The notes under the pieces were generated by a model, which worked only from the letters and a program-made list of their open reading frames with translations, was not told the DNA's origin and made no database searches. The translations under genes were made by a program, and so were the position numbers. A DNA stretch of 20,608 bases from Candidatus Martarchaeota archaeon (GTDB lineage Archaea; Micrarchaeota; Micrarchaeia; Norongarragalinales; UBA8480), in NCBI GenBank assembly GCA_023474775.1, contig JAMCXP010000014.1, positions 1 to 20,608 on the forward strand, written 5' to 3'. Position 1 is the first letter of the stretch, and every line of letters begins with the position of its first letter. Positions 1 through 7,120 of this stretch are shown here, in pieces.

Positions 1-205
1 CTATAGGGCTTTCCATTTTGAACCCGCAGTTGCCGCAAACGTATACTTCAGGAGCGAAACCAGGAATGTCAATTGATCTTATTGAAATTTTAGTGCTTCC
101 GCATCTAGGACATATCATAACCTCCTCTTCCCCTTTGTCTTCCTTCCCAGTTTCACGCACCAGCTCATCCACTTTTTTCATTTCATCAATTTTTGATTTT
201 TTCAT
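1..205 (-). CDS. Zinc-ribbon protein, partial (C-terminus outside window)
   Basis: The first 68 residues of a protein read on the minus strand from an ATG at 205; the rest lies beyond the left edge. After a charged, Lys/Glu-rich N-terminus of about 30 residues there is a zinc ribbon with two CxxC pairs, C32-P-R-C35 and C57-G-N-C60. This spacing suits a single structural zinc site. Short archaeal proteins of this design are often RNA- or transcription-related, but nothing visible fixes a function. It lies downstream of dnaG on the same strand, separated by a hairpin terminator, so it may be transcribed separately. I do not recognise the family beyond the zinc ribbon. Confidence 0.7.
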   Translation of the reverse strand, partial: MKKSKIDEMKKVDELVRETGKEDKGEEEVMICPRCGSTKISIRSIDIPGFAPEVYVCGNCGFKMESPI

Positions 206-244
206 ATTTTTATTTTTACCTTTTTGTTTTAAAATCCTTGCTGT

Positions 245-276
245 TAAAAAAATGAAAGGCGCCTTTCAACGCCTTT
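245..276 (-). terminator. Hairpin terminator after dnaG
   Basis: Bases 255-261 (AAAGGCG) and 270-276 (CGCCTTT) form a perfect 7-bp stem with an 8-base loop. On the minus strand the stem is followed by seven T residues (complement of 246-252). It begins ten bases past the dnaG stop, as expected for a terminator. The segment also contains a 14-base palindrome (254-267), so alternative pairing is possible. Confidence 0.55.
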
Positions 277-285
277 GTATTTTTT

Positions 286-1599
286 CTACTCTGATGATAG
301 GATTATTGAAACGGATGATTTTCTCGTTATTGTCCCGCTTCTAACCCCTCCTATATATTTCAATCCTTTCTGCTCAGAAAGATCTACAAGCCTCTGTGTA
401 ACAATCCCATCCAATATAACCGCTTTTGCATTCTGCGATTCGGTTATAGCCTGCATTACCTCTCTTATTGGAACTTCTTTTATTGTCTCAAGCTTTTCAT
501 CTAATATCCTTGCTTTCAAGCTTCCTTCAAGGCTTTTGAGTTTGGCCAAAAGTTCCGGCTTTGTCCCAGGGTTTTCAGCTGGCTGTTGAACAGTCTGAAC
601 TGGTGATTGAACGGGTTTTTGAACGATGGGTTCAACTTTTTTTTCAAGGAAGTCAGGTCTTTTTTCCTCAGGCCTTCTATCCTCATATCTTCTTTCATTT
701 CTATCCCTGAAACCGCGATTTTCCCTGTTGTCTCTAAAATCATGAAATCTTTTTCTTTCAGATTTTTCAGTCATAAGACCTAGAAACTCCTGAAGCGGTA
801 TTTTCTTTCTAAGAGTTTGTATTATCTCCTTTCTTGTCAACTCTTCCACTTCCTTTCCGTCAGGCGCTTTAACAACATAGTCTATATCAGTTACAGCAGC
901 CAGTTCCTTGACTATCAAATCCCCGCCTCTGTCGCCATCAAGAAACGCGGTTACTTCCTTCTCCTTTCCAAGCCTTGTTATGGTCTTGCCAACATTTGCG
1001 CCTCCTATTGCAATTGCATTAAGTATATTGTTTTTAAGAAGATTCAAAACATCGGCTCTTCCCTCAACAAAAATAATGCTCTCGCTTGAATCAATCTCAG
1101 GCCCTGCCGGGAGTTTTTCTTCTCCGTATTCAATCAGTTCAGCTGTTTTCACCTGATCTCTTAACAAGTCTGTTAATTCTCTTGTTTCAGGAATCTCGTT
1201 TGAAATAAGCGTTTTGAGAAGGTTTTTGGCCCTGTCCATCACTTGTTTTCTTTTCATATTTCTGGAGTCTTCTATTTTTTCAACAGTTATCTTGGCTTCG
1301 TATGGCCCAACCCGGTCAACCACTTCAACACTAGCTCCAAGAATGCTTGTTTCAACCATATCAAGGCTTGAAGGAATTATTATCAACCCAGCTGTTTTTC
1401 CATTTCTGATTTGAGCATCTATCTCTATCCTTCCAATCCTCCCGTTTTTCTGAAGCTCTCTTAACTCAAGCTCGTCTCCCAAAAGGCCTTCGGTTTGACC
1501 GAATATGGCTCCGACAATGTCTGGTTTTTCAACAATTCCATCCACTTCGAAATCCGCTTTTATTTGATATTTTACCGTGTCAATGTAAGTTTTTCCCAT
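286..1599 (-). CDS. dnaG: Archaeal DnaG-type primase, TOPRIM domain
   Basis: A 437-residue archaeal DnaG. In archaea this protein is linked both to primer synthesis and to the RNA exosome. The N-terminal domain (about 1-165) matches the archaeal family. The TOPRIM core follows, with the glutamate motif E179-G-R-A-D183 and the metal-binding motif D221-G-D-R-G-G-D227. Residues about 280-350 form an Arg/Glu-rich then Pro/Gln-rich linker of low complexity, followed by a C-terminal domain of about 80 residues. The ATG at 1599 has a GGTGA ribosome binding site a few bases upstream. The gene ends just before a hairpin terminator. The family call is firm; which of the two roles dominates cannot be read from the sequence. 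Confidence 0.93.
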   Translation of the reverse strand: MGKTYIDTVKYQIKADFEVDGIVEKPDIVGAIFGQTEGLLGDELELRELQKNGRIGRIEIDAQIRNGKTAGLIIIPSSLDMVETSILGASVEVVDRVGPYEAKITVEKIEDSRNMKRKQVMDRAKNLLKTLISNEIPETRELTDLLRDQVKTAELIEYGEEKLPAGPEIDSSESIIFVEGRADVLNLLKNNILNAIAIGGANVGKTITRLGKEKEVTAFLDGDRGGDLIVKELAAVTDIDYVVKAPDGKEVEELTRKEIIQTLRKKIPLQEFLGLMTEKSERKRFHDFRDNRENRGFRDRNERRYEDRRPEEKRPDFLEKKVEPIVQKPVQSPVQTVQQPAENPGTKPELLAKLKSLEGSLKARILDEKLETIKEVPIREVMQAITESQNAKAVILDGIVTQRLVDLSEQKGLKYIGGVRSGTITRKSSVSIILSSE

Positions 1600-1703
1600 T
1601 TAAATTCACCTTTTTTAAAAAAAGAACTCAAAACAGTTTTTTACGCATGCATTGTTGACAATCCCTTTCACTTGATCAAGGGCGCCATCCATGTATGCTT
1701 GTT

Positions 1704-2132
1704 TTAAAATGTTTTGAATCCAGATTTCCAATTCTGGGAGATCAAATCATATAAAGAAGGAGAAATAGATATTATGTCCTTTTGGGATATAATTCCAATT
1801 ATCTTGCCCGCATGAGTTACAATCAGTCTTTTTATCTTGTTTTCGCCCATGATCTTCGCCGCCTCGCTCAAATCAGCATCATCCTCGATTTGAATGAGGT
1901 TTGCGCTCATAAAATCATTTACTTTCATGTTCAAGTCTCCCGCGGAAAGGCTTTTAACTACAAGATCCTTTTCTGTTATTATTCCTTGTATAACGCCGTC
2001 TTTTTCCACGAGCAGGCTGCCAACATTAAACTCTTTTATTCTCTTTGCAGCTTCAACCGCGGTTGAATCCGCTTTTATTGTTATGACTTTTGTCTTCATA
2101 CAGTCTCCTACCTTAATGCCCGTATCTACCAT
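1704..2132 (-). CDS. Two-CBS-domain protein
   Basis: A 142-residue protein made almost wholly of a tandem CBS pair: about residues 5-60 (VGDCMKTKVITIKAD, then IKEFNVGSLLVEKDG and GIITEKDLV) and about 68-125 (VNDFMSANLIQIEDD, then NKIKRLIVTHAGKIIGIISQKD). CBS pairs bind adenine nucleotides or related ligands and usually regulate a partner. No catalytic or DNA-binding domain is fused here, so the partner is unknown. The ATG at 2132 follows a TTTAAAATTTT box (about 2152-2163) by roughly 25 bases, so the transcript may be leaderless. A gap of 104 bases without a clear gene separates it from dnaG downstream. Confidence 0.85.
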   Translation of the reverse strand: MVDTGIKVGDCMKTKVITIKADSTAVEAAKRIKEFNVGSLLVEKDGVIQGIITEKDLVVKSLSAGDLNMKVNDFMSANLIQIEDDADLSEAAKIMGENKIKRLIVTHAGKIIGIISQKDIISISPSLYDLISQNWKSGFKTF

Positions 2133-2184
2133 TAACTAAATTTAGATTCGTGCAAAATTTTAAACCTATCGCTTTGTTTGAATT

Positions 2185-2976
2185 TCATCCACCGCCGCTT
2201 GAATAGAAATTTAAAAGCCAAAAGCTTGTCTTGTATAATAAGTATGAAAGTAAAATGCTCAGAATGAATATCAAGAAAGCGGAAGGAGGGTTTATTGTTG
2301 AAAAAATCGCCTGCGCCGAGTAGAATGAAGCAAAACCAACCGGTATTACAATCGTAAGTAAAACCGTGCCCAGAACCCCGTAAACAGGCAGGGGGTATTG
2401 CGATGCGTGATTCGCTATGCTAATAAACCAGTTTAGATACTGCCCCGCCTTAAATAAAACGTATGAAAGCACTGCTATGAAAAGCACAAAAAACACAAAC
2501 GTGATTGCTCCAATAGAAAATAGCAATAACGCTTCAATAAAAGGCAGGATGCTTAATTGAACATGAGATAGGGAATAGGCTATTAAAATTATAGCCCCTG
2601 CAACTCCCCCAATAGCGGATTGCTCTCCATAGCGCGACAGGGTTAAAACAAGCGGGTTGCAGGGTTTGGTGAGTATTTGATCAAAATTTCCATTTCTCAT
2701 ATGCCATACCACTCTTCCAGGGCTTATGAAATACCACACAATGTTTATCATCAGATTTGAAAGCCCGGACAACGCTAAAAGTTGATAGTAATTCCAGCCC
2801 GGGATTCCGTTTGAAATATTGTAGATCACGCTTATGTTTATGAAGCCGGCAAGGGAGGAAAACGAAAAAACTAGCAGCCACACCGCGCTTTGTTCTCTGT
2901 ATATTAAAAAAGAAAGCCAATTGTAGCGTTGAGATGAGAGAATTATATTAAAATTTTTTTTGATGCTTCCAAGCAT
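2185..2976 (-). CDS. ABC exporter permease (ABC-2 type, COG3694-like)
   Basis: An integral membrane protein of about 263 residues with roughly six hydrophobic segments. It is the last gene of a three-gene ABC operon and pairs with the other permease upstream. The start is taken as the ATG at 2976, one base past the stop of the preceding gene (2978); a GGTGTG ribosome binding site overlaps that gene's last codons. An in-frame TTG at 2988 is possible but less likely. The short segment RVVWHMRNGNFDQILTKPCNP resembles the conserved '(R)xGxxDxxLxKP' region of this permease family. The gene arrangement (ATPase, then two unlike permeases) is that of the COG4586-4587-3694 exporters, whose substrates are unknown. 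Confidence 0.8.
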   Translation of the reverse strand: MLGSIKKNFNIILSSQRYNWLSFLIYREQSAVWLLVFSFSSLAGFINISVIYNISNGIPGWNYYQLLALSGLSNLMINIVWYFISPGRVVWHMRNGNFDQILTKPCNPLVLTLSRYGEQSAIGGVAGAIILIAYSLSHVQLSILPFIEALLLFSIGAITFVFFVLFIAVLSYVLFKAGQYLNWFISIANHASQYPLPVYGVLGTVLLTIVIPVGFASFYSAQAIFSTINPPSAFLIFILSILLSYLLYKTSFWLLNFYSSGGG

Positions 2977-2977
2977 T

Positions 2978-3772
2978 TTACACACCAACCAAGTTCATTA
3001 CTTTTACAGACCTTGACCAGACTTTTTTTGCCATAACAATCAGAACCGCGATCCATAGAATTTCCAGCAGGGTTGTTTGAACCGCATTGTTGAATGGAAT
3101 AATTCCAAGAAGAGTTGCGACAGGGAGGTAGTAAACCATTGGAAAGGGAGTGAGCATTAAAAAACCCGCTATTTGCTGGGGCAAAAAGGAAATTGGAATA
3201 AGGGCCCCTCCCAAGAGGTAAAAAATCCAGTCAACGCCTCCTGAAATTCCATATATGTTTGTCCAGTAAACTGAAAGACAGCCTATGAGAAAGGCTATGA
3301 GGTTTATTGTCAAATACCCCGCGATTAGTTGAATTGAAAAAAGAAAAACGGTTTGAATAGGCACTATAAAATGCCCAAGCATTAAAACAAGGATCGTCAC
3401 AGGTAAAAAAGCGAAAATAAAAAATATCGCGTGTCTGGGCATGACTTCAAGAAATGTTTGAGTTATATAACTGATTGGTCTTATTAATAATTTTGCTATC
3501 CCGCCTTCTCTTATGCCTGAACTCATGCGGTTGACAATATCCCAGTGGCTAAAAATAATTTGAAGCGGGGCGAGTATCAGAAAGTACGCTATGAGCGCGG
3601 TCAGCGTTACCCCGTTGAGTGAACTGGAACTTGAAAAGCTGTAAACAAGACTCCAAACAAATATCTGCACAAGGACTGACAGCATCACTAAAATAATTGG
3701 AAATATTATATCCACTTCGTAGGCGAGCGATTCTTTCAGATTGACCTTGAAAACAGCTAAATACATTTGCAT
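2978..3772 (-). CDS. ABC exporter permease (ABC-2 type, COG4587-like)
   Basis: A membrane protein of about 264 residues with six predicted helices. The N-terminus (MQMYLAVFKVNLKESLAYE) fits the cytoplasmic lead-in of the COG4587 permeases. A conserved loop, SGIREGGIAKLLIRPIS, mirrors the corresponding loop of the partner permease. The frame is open upstream to 3808, giving ATG choices at 3808, 3790 and 3772. The 3772 start was chosen because it follows the ATPase stop codon by one base and matches the usual N-terminus; the longer forms would overlap the ATPase gene. It probably forms a heterodimeric channel with the next gene product. The substrate is unknown. Confidence 0.78.
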   Translation of the reverse strand: MQMYLAVFKVNLKESLAYEVDIIFPIILVMLSVLVQIFVWSLVYSFSSSSSLNGVTLTALIAYFLILAPLQIIFSHWDIVNRMSSGIREGGIAKLLIRPISYITQTFLEVMPRHAIFFIFAFLPVTILVLMLGHFIVPIQTVFLFSIQLIAGYLTINLIAFLIGCLSVYWTNIYGISGGVDWIFYLLGGALIPISFLPQQIAGFLMLTPFPMVYYLPVATLLGIIPFNNAVQTTLLEILWIAVLIVMAKKVWSRSVKVMNLVGV

Positions 3773-3773
3773 T

Positions 3774-4766
3774 TTATTTGCGTTTGGCATTTCTATCAAT
3801 TCTCTCATATATTTTATTCAAGATGAACGCCAGGCCAGGCTCTGATATTCGATAGTCAACAACGCTCTTGTTTTTGAGCATTTTTATGAACCAACCATGT
3901 TTAAGCGAGGATGGTTCTATTTGAAGTTTAAGGTAGTTTTCTTTTATCGTTAGCGGCTTGCCGAAGCGCAGGTATTTTTTAATGTCTGCAGGGTTTGAAA
4001 AATAAAGTTCAAGCACCACTGTTTTTTTAAGCATGTTTCGCATCGCCTTCTGGGAGCCGTCGAAAACCTTTTCCCCATGGTTAAGAAGGATTATCCTGTC
4101 TGAATTTCCAATGTCTTCGACCACGTGAGTGGTTATTATGAAAGTGGTGTTGAAATCGCTTCTCATTTTTAGCATTGCTTTTGCTATGGATGTTCTTGAC
4201 GGAAGATCAACGCCTATGGTTGGCTCGTCCATTATAACGAGCTCGGGAGAGTGAAGTATTGCTGCTATGAACTCGCATTTCATTCTCTCTCCAAGGGATA
4301 ATTGTCTTGTCTGTCTTTTCCACGCGGTTTCAAGTGAAAGCATTTCAATCAGGCGGTCAAGCCTTTCTTTAAACTGGCGGTCAGGAATGCCGTATATTCC
4401 TTTTATGTAGTTGAAGGTGTCTATTGGGGGGAGATCCCAGAAAAGCTGGGGGTGCGTGGCTCCAAAAACAACCCCTATTTTAAAGTCCAATTCTATCCTT
4501 TCTTTGGCTGGATTTAGGTTTAAAATGGTAACCGAACCTTTGTCTGGTTGTATTATTCCTGTTAAGATCTTGACAAGGGTTGACTTTCCGCTTCCGTTTC
4601 TTCCCAGAAGCGCTATTATTTCTCCTTTTTTTATGGTAAAACTAACGTCATTTAAAACCTTTTTCAAGTAATATCTTCTGTTGAAAAGGCTTTTAGCCGA
4701 GCCCGCATCATCTTCAAAGGTTTTGAAGCTTTTTGAAATGTTTTTAACCGATATGATTTCTTCCAT
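3774..4766 (-). CDS. ABC exporter ATP-binding protein (COG4586-like)
   Basis: The nucleotide-binding subunit of the exporter, about 330 residues from the ATG at 4766 (a GTG at 4775 would add three). Walker A is GRNGSGKST (about residues 55-63), the signature is LSLGERMKC, and Walker B is LVIMDEP, followed by a switch histidine in TTHVVED. The N-terminal lead with FNRRYYLKKVLNDVSF before Walker A is typical of COG4586, which has an extra strand region ahead of the core. The C-terminal 80 residues form an accessory domain seen in that group. It is the first gene of the operon. The AT-rich region upstream (4776-4956) is shared with the divergent membrane-protein cluster. Confidence 0.88.
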   Translation of the reverse strand: MEEIISVKNISKSFKTFEDDAGSAKSLFNRRYYLKKVLNDVSFTIKKGEIIALLGRNGSGKSTLVKILTGIIQPDKGSVTILNLNPAKERIELDFKIGVVFGATHPQLFWDLPPIDTFNYIKGIYGIPDRQFKERLDRLIEMLSLETAWKRQTRQLSLGERMKCEFIAAILHSPELVIMDEPTIGVDLPSRTSIAKAMLKMRSDFNTTFIITTHVVEDIGNSDRIILLNHGEKVFDGSQKAMRNMLKKTVVLELYFSNPADIKKYLRFGKPLTIKENYLKLQIEPSSLKHGWFIKMLKNKSVVDYRISEPGLAFILNKIYERIDRNAKRK

Positions 4767-4924
4767 GAAGTTCACTTATTTAATTAAATATTAGTTCAAT
4801 AAAAGAGTATTGCTTTAAAAGTCTGATAAAAGTAGTGTTTTTAAAAGAAAAATCATACAAATCAATATAAAATTTAAAAAAAAAGAGATTTTTAAACCTT
4901 TTGAATTAAATGTTACCACCGACA

Positions 4925-4937
4925 AGTTTATAAATAA
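4925..4937 (+). promoter_or_regulatory. TATA box for the small membrane protein cluster
   Basis: The sequence GTTTATAAATAAC lies about 25 bases before the ATG at 4957. That is the usual distance from TATA box to transcription start in archaea, so the first message would be leaderless or nearly so. The 180-base gap around it (4776-4956) is very AT-rich and carries other TTTTAAA stretches that could serve the divergent ABC operon. Confidence 0.6.
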
Positions 4938-4956
4938 CTTTTGCTCTTGTTTAGGT

Positions 4957-5274
4957 ATGGATCCAGCACAACCATATTATCAGGGGATGGAAACGCCATT
5001 CGTTCTTCCAATAGACACTAATGACCATTCTGTAATGGAGTTGAAAACAAGAAAAGACTTCCTTGAAGATGGAATAAAAACCTGGAGAGAATGGCACACC
5101 TACAGGATGCTGGCAATAGTTTTTTTCATAATAGCGGTTTTTTCATTTCAGTACAGCATTTTTCTAAGCGCGTTATTCGCTTTGATTGCCGGGAAAGCAT
5201 ACGGCGAACATGTAAAGAAAAACACTATGCTTAACTTGATAATGAAGAATAAAAGCATGATTGTGACAAGGTGA
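4957..5274 (+). CDS. Small two-helix membrane protein, cluster member 1
   Basis: A 105-residue protein of no family I recognise. It has a soluble N-terminus with a PFVLPID stretch, then the motif R32-K-D-F-L-E-D, then two closely spaced hydrophobic helices (about 49-67 and 68-82), then a basic tail. It is the first of five consecutive genes of similar design; four of them share the [RK]-x-[DE]-[FY]-L-[NE] motif ahead of the helices. The ATG lies 25 bases from a TATA box, so it is probably leaderless and leads the operon. The charge pattern suggests both ends in the cytoplasm. The function is unknown. Confidence 0.75.
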   Translation: MDPAQPYYQGMETPFVLPIDTNDHSVMELKTRKDFLEDGIKTWREWHTYRMLAIVFFIIAVFSFQYSIFLSALFALIAGKAYGEHVKKNTMLNLIMKNKSMIVTR

Positions 5275-5282
5275 ATGAAAAA

Positions 5283-5597
5283 ATGGAACAACAATTGACG
5301 CCTTTTCAACCTTTGCCTCAGACCACTCTTTTAACGCTCAAATCAAAAAAGGAGTTAAGCCTTACAAAAATAGTCAAAAAAAGAGAGTATTTAAACGATT
5401 TTATAGGGTTTTGGAAAAATCAATACAGAGCAAAAACCAAGGCCATAACCTTCGCAGCATTTGCGATAATAACCCTTCCTTACATTCCAATAGTTTCTTT
5501 AATAAGCGCGGCTCTTGCCGGGAGATATTGGATGATTGGATTCTGGAATGGGGCGATAATAAAATCAGGTTCTAGAGTTGTGGGTCTGTTAAAGTGA
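5283..5597 (+). CDS. Small two-helix membrane protein, cluster member 2
   Basis: About 104 residues from the ATG at 5283. A GTG at 5271 would add four residues, but GGTGA (5270-5274) sits eight bases before the ATG and looks like its ribosome binding site; the TGA stop of member 1 lies inside that site. The protein has a TPFQPLPQ stretch near the N-terminus (compare PFVLPID in member 1), then the motif KKREYLNDF, then two adjacent helices ending in ALAGRYW. It has the same order of parts as members 1, 4 and 5. It is unrecognised, probably paralogous to its neighbours, and translated by coupling with member 1. Confidence 0.72.
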   Translation: MEQQLTPFQPLPQTTLLTLKSKKELSLTKIVKKREYLNDFIGFWKNQYRAKTKAITFAAFAIITLPYIPIVSLISAALAGRYWMIGFWNGAIIKSGSRVVGLLK

Positions 5598-5602
5598 TTT
5601 TT

Positions 5603-5863
5603 ATGGCCATAAAAACAAGTTGGGAAGTGAAGCTTATGATGCTGCTTGAAAAGCTAGGAATAGCAAAGCCAGTTGAAAACACTTACAATTTCAATCAGGC
5701 GATGAACGAGCATGCAATGGTTATTCCTGATTTAATGATAAACCTTATTTTAGTTTTAGGTGGTTTTTACCTTTTGTTAAGCCAGTCAAGCTTGTTTCTT
5801 CCAATTGCAGGAATAGCAGTTTTTTACTTCGGCTCAGATTTTTTGATTAAAAATATCAAGTGA
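5603..5863 (+). CDS. Small two-helix membrane protein, cluster member 3 (divergent)
   Basis: About 86 residues from the ATG at 5603; a GTG at 5594 overlapping the previous stop would add three. The string AGTGAT (5593-5598), which contains the preceding TGA stop, is well placed as the ribosome binding site for the ATG. The two C-terminal helices (about 46-62 and 64-80) resemble the others in placement, but the R-x-[DE]-[FY]-L-N motif is not evident; a weak NFNQAMNEH stretch stands in its place. It is the most divergent member and could instead be an unrelated partner. No function is recognised. Confidence 0.68.
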   Translation: MAIKTSWEVKLMMLLEKLGIAKPVENTYNFNQAMNEHAMVIPDLMINLILVLGGFYLLLSQSSLFLPIAGIAVFYFGSDFLIKNIK

Positions 5864-5872
5864 TTTATATTT

Positions 5873-6307
5873 ATGTTGAAGGATATCAAAATAAAAAAAG
5901 AAAGCAACACTGAAACGGACAGTTACACCGCCATGTTTCTCCCGCTTTCCTCGCCTTCTGACGAGCTTCCGGATAAAATGACTGAAAAACAAAAACAAGA
6001 AGCAATAAAAAAAGGAAAGCTTATGGGAGACGGAAAAAAATTAAGGTTTGCAGACATTGTTGAGAGAAGAGATTTTTTAAATGATCAATTTGCAAGCGAT
6101 TTTAAAAGCGCCACTATAGGAGAGGCTTATAAATCATATTTTTATTCTATTATATTCTTCATTTTAACAGTTGCAACATATTTCATAAACATTTACATAG
6201 CATTGGTATTCGCCTTCATAACAGGAGTTTACTGGAGTGAAAGGATTATTGGAAACGCCTTTGGAGTGGAGGATTTGAAAACCCACCCTATAATCGAGGT
6301 GAAGTAA
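5873..6307 (+). CDS. Small two-helix membrane protein, cluster member 4
   Basis: A 144-residue protein, the longest of the cluster. A hydrophilic N-terminal half of about 85 residues includes MFLPLSS and a Lys-rich stretch. The shared motif follows as V-E-R-R-D-F-L-N-D, then two hydrophobic helices ending in FITGVYWSER. The helix ending resembles LIAGKAYGEH of member 1 and ALAGRYW of member 2. The ATG at 5873 is preceded by AGTGAT (5859-5864), again containing the upstream TGA stop. It is unrecognised; the longer N-terminus suggests a cytoplasmic interaction arm. Confidence 0.74.
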   Translation: MLKDIKIKKESNTETDSYTAMFLPLSSPSDELPDKMTEKQKQEAIKKGKLMGDGKKLRFADIVERRDFLNDQFASDFKSATIGEAYKSYFYSIIFFILTVATYFINIYIALVFAFITGVYWSERIIGNAFGVEDLKTHPIIEVK

Positions 6308-6309
6308 AA

Positions 6310-6597
6310 ATGACAGAACAAAAATTAATGTCAACTTCAATGACCGTTGATAAACCCGAGCCTTTTCTTGACGTTTCAACCAGGTGGGACTATTTAAACA
6401 AGCACCTGGACATTTTAAAGGAGAAAACGCTCATTGATTCACTAAGCTTTGTCTTCATATTCGCTGGCATTTATTTGCTTATTCAGGGGTCCATTTTGCT
6501 TATTCCAGCTTTCGCCGTGGCCACTTATTTGAAAGGCTTGTCGGAGCAGAGAATGAAAAGACTTGACTCAGACGCACCAGTGATTCTAGGAAAGTAA
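6310..6597 (+). CDS. Small two-helix membrane protein, cluster member 5
   Basis: A 95-residue protein with a short N-terminus (VDKPEPFLD), the shared motif as T-R-W-D-Y-L-N-K, and two hydrophobic helices (about 44-57 and 60-75) ending in YLKGLSEQRM. The ATG is two bases after the stop of member 4, with GGTGA in the preceding codons as ribosome binding site. It is the last gene of the cluster; the following 62 bases hold A-rich sequence and a 14-base palindrome. It is unrecognised outside this set. Confidence 0.73.
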   Translation: MTEQKLMSTSMTVDKPEPFLDVSTRWDYLNKHLDILKEKTLIDSLSFVFIFAGIYLLIQGSILLIPAFAVATYLKGLSEQRMKRLDSDAPVILGK

Positions 6598-6643
6598 AAA
6601 ACACTTAAAAAAAAGAAACCATTAACCTTTTTCAATTTTTCCC

Positions 6644-6657
6644 TACATTATAATGTA
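6644..6657. repeat. Perfect 14-base palindrome before an unknown gene
   Basis: TACATTATAATGTA is a perfect inverted repeat ending two bases before the ATG at 6660. It could be an operator or a TATA element with dyad symmetry. The sequence alone does not decide. Confidence 0.4.
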
Positions 6658-6659
6658 CA

Positions 6660-7088
6660 ATGAAGATAATCATCGGGTTTAACAACGATTCGCGTTATAT
6701 TGCAAGTATAGTAGCCACCGGAGTTTTGAATGCAGGGGAGAGTTATGAACTTAAAAGCCTTGATGAAGAGATTTCAGGCGATTTGATTTTCGTTTGCATA
6801 TCCCAAAAAATAAGATTCAAGCAAAATTTTAAATTGAACGGAAACACTGCGTTGGTTTGTGTAGGGTCTAAAAAGTTCTGCGTCAATCTTGAAAAGAGGC
6901 TAAAGCCATTCAAATCAGTGAGACACCCGCAGAAATTATTTCATAAAATAGGAATTCAAAAACCTTCAATTGACGAACTTTTCAGGCTTGAAGCTTTCGC
7001 AGAGCAGGTTGTCGGCAACTTTACAGGGAAGGAAGTTCAAAAAAACAGGGAAAAGGAAAGAATTAAAGGTTATAAAAAACAGCAATAA
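6660..7088 (+). CDS. Hypothetical protein, 142 residues
   Basis: I do not recognise this protein. It is soluble, with an alternating hydrophobic N-terminal half (MKIIIGFNNDSRYIASIV, later DLIFVCISQKI and ALVCVGSKKFCV) that suggests an alpha/beta fold of Rossmann type. A helical, charged C-terminus follows, ending in a Lys/Arg-rich tail (EKERIKGYKKQQ) that could bind nucleic acid or the membrane surface. It stands between the small membrane-protein cluster and the prepilin peptidase on the same strand. The TATA box of the peptidase gene overlaps its stop codon, so the peptidase probably has its own promoter. Confidence 0.65.
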   Translation: MKIIIGFNNDSRYIASIVATGVLNAGESYELKSLDEEISGDLIFVCISQKIRFKQNFKLNGNTALVCVGSKKFCVNLEKRLKPFKSVRHPQKLFHKIGIQKPSIDELFRLEAFAEQVVGNFTGKEVQKNREKERIKGYKKQQ

Positions 7089-7096
7089 ATTTTTAT
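7085..7096 (+). promoter_or_regulatory. TATA box for the pilus operon
   Basis: AATAAATTTTTA lies about 29 bases before the ATG at 7121 and overlaps the end of the preceding gene. The position fits an archaeal promoter giving a short-leader or leaderless message for the peptidase-pilin operon. Confidence 0.5.
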
Positions 7097-7120
7097 CCTT
7101 TGCACTTTTAATTTATTTTA

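Noticed and set aside
18..589. Plus-strand open frames of 108 and 104 residues opposite the zinc-ribbon and dnaG genes
   Set aside because: They lie antisense to recognisable proteins, have no promoter or ribosome binding site, and their composition is that of a reversed coding strand.
1600..1703. A 25-codon minus-strand frame (starting MDGALDQVKG) between the CBS gene and dnaG
   Set aside because: No ribosome binding site, no TATA box at a suitable distance and no recognisable sequence. The gap probably holds only the dnaG promoter and leader.
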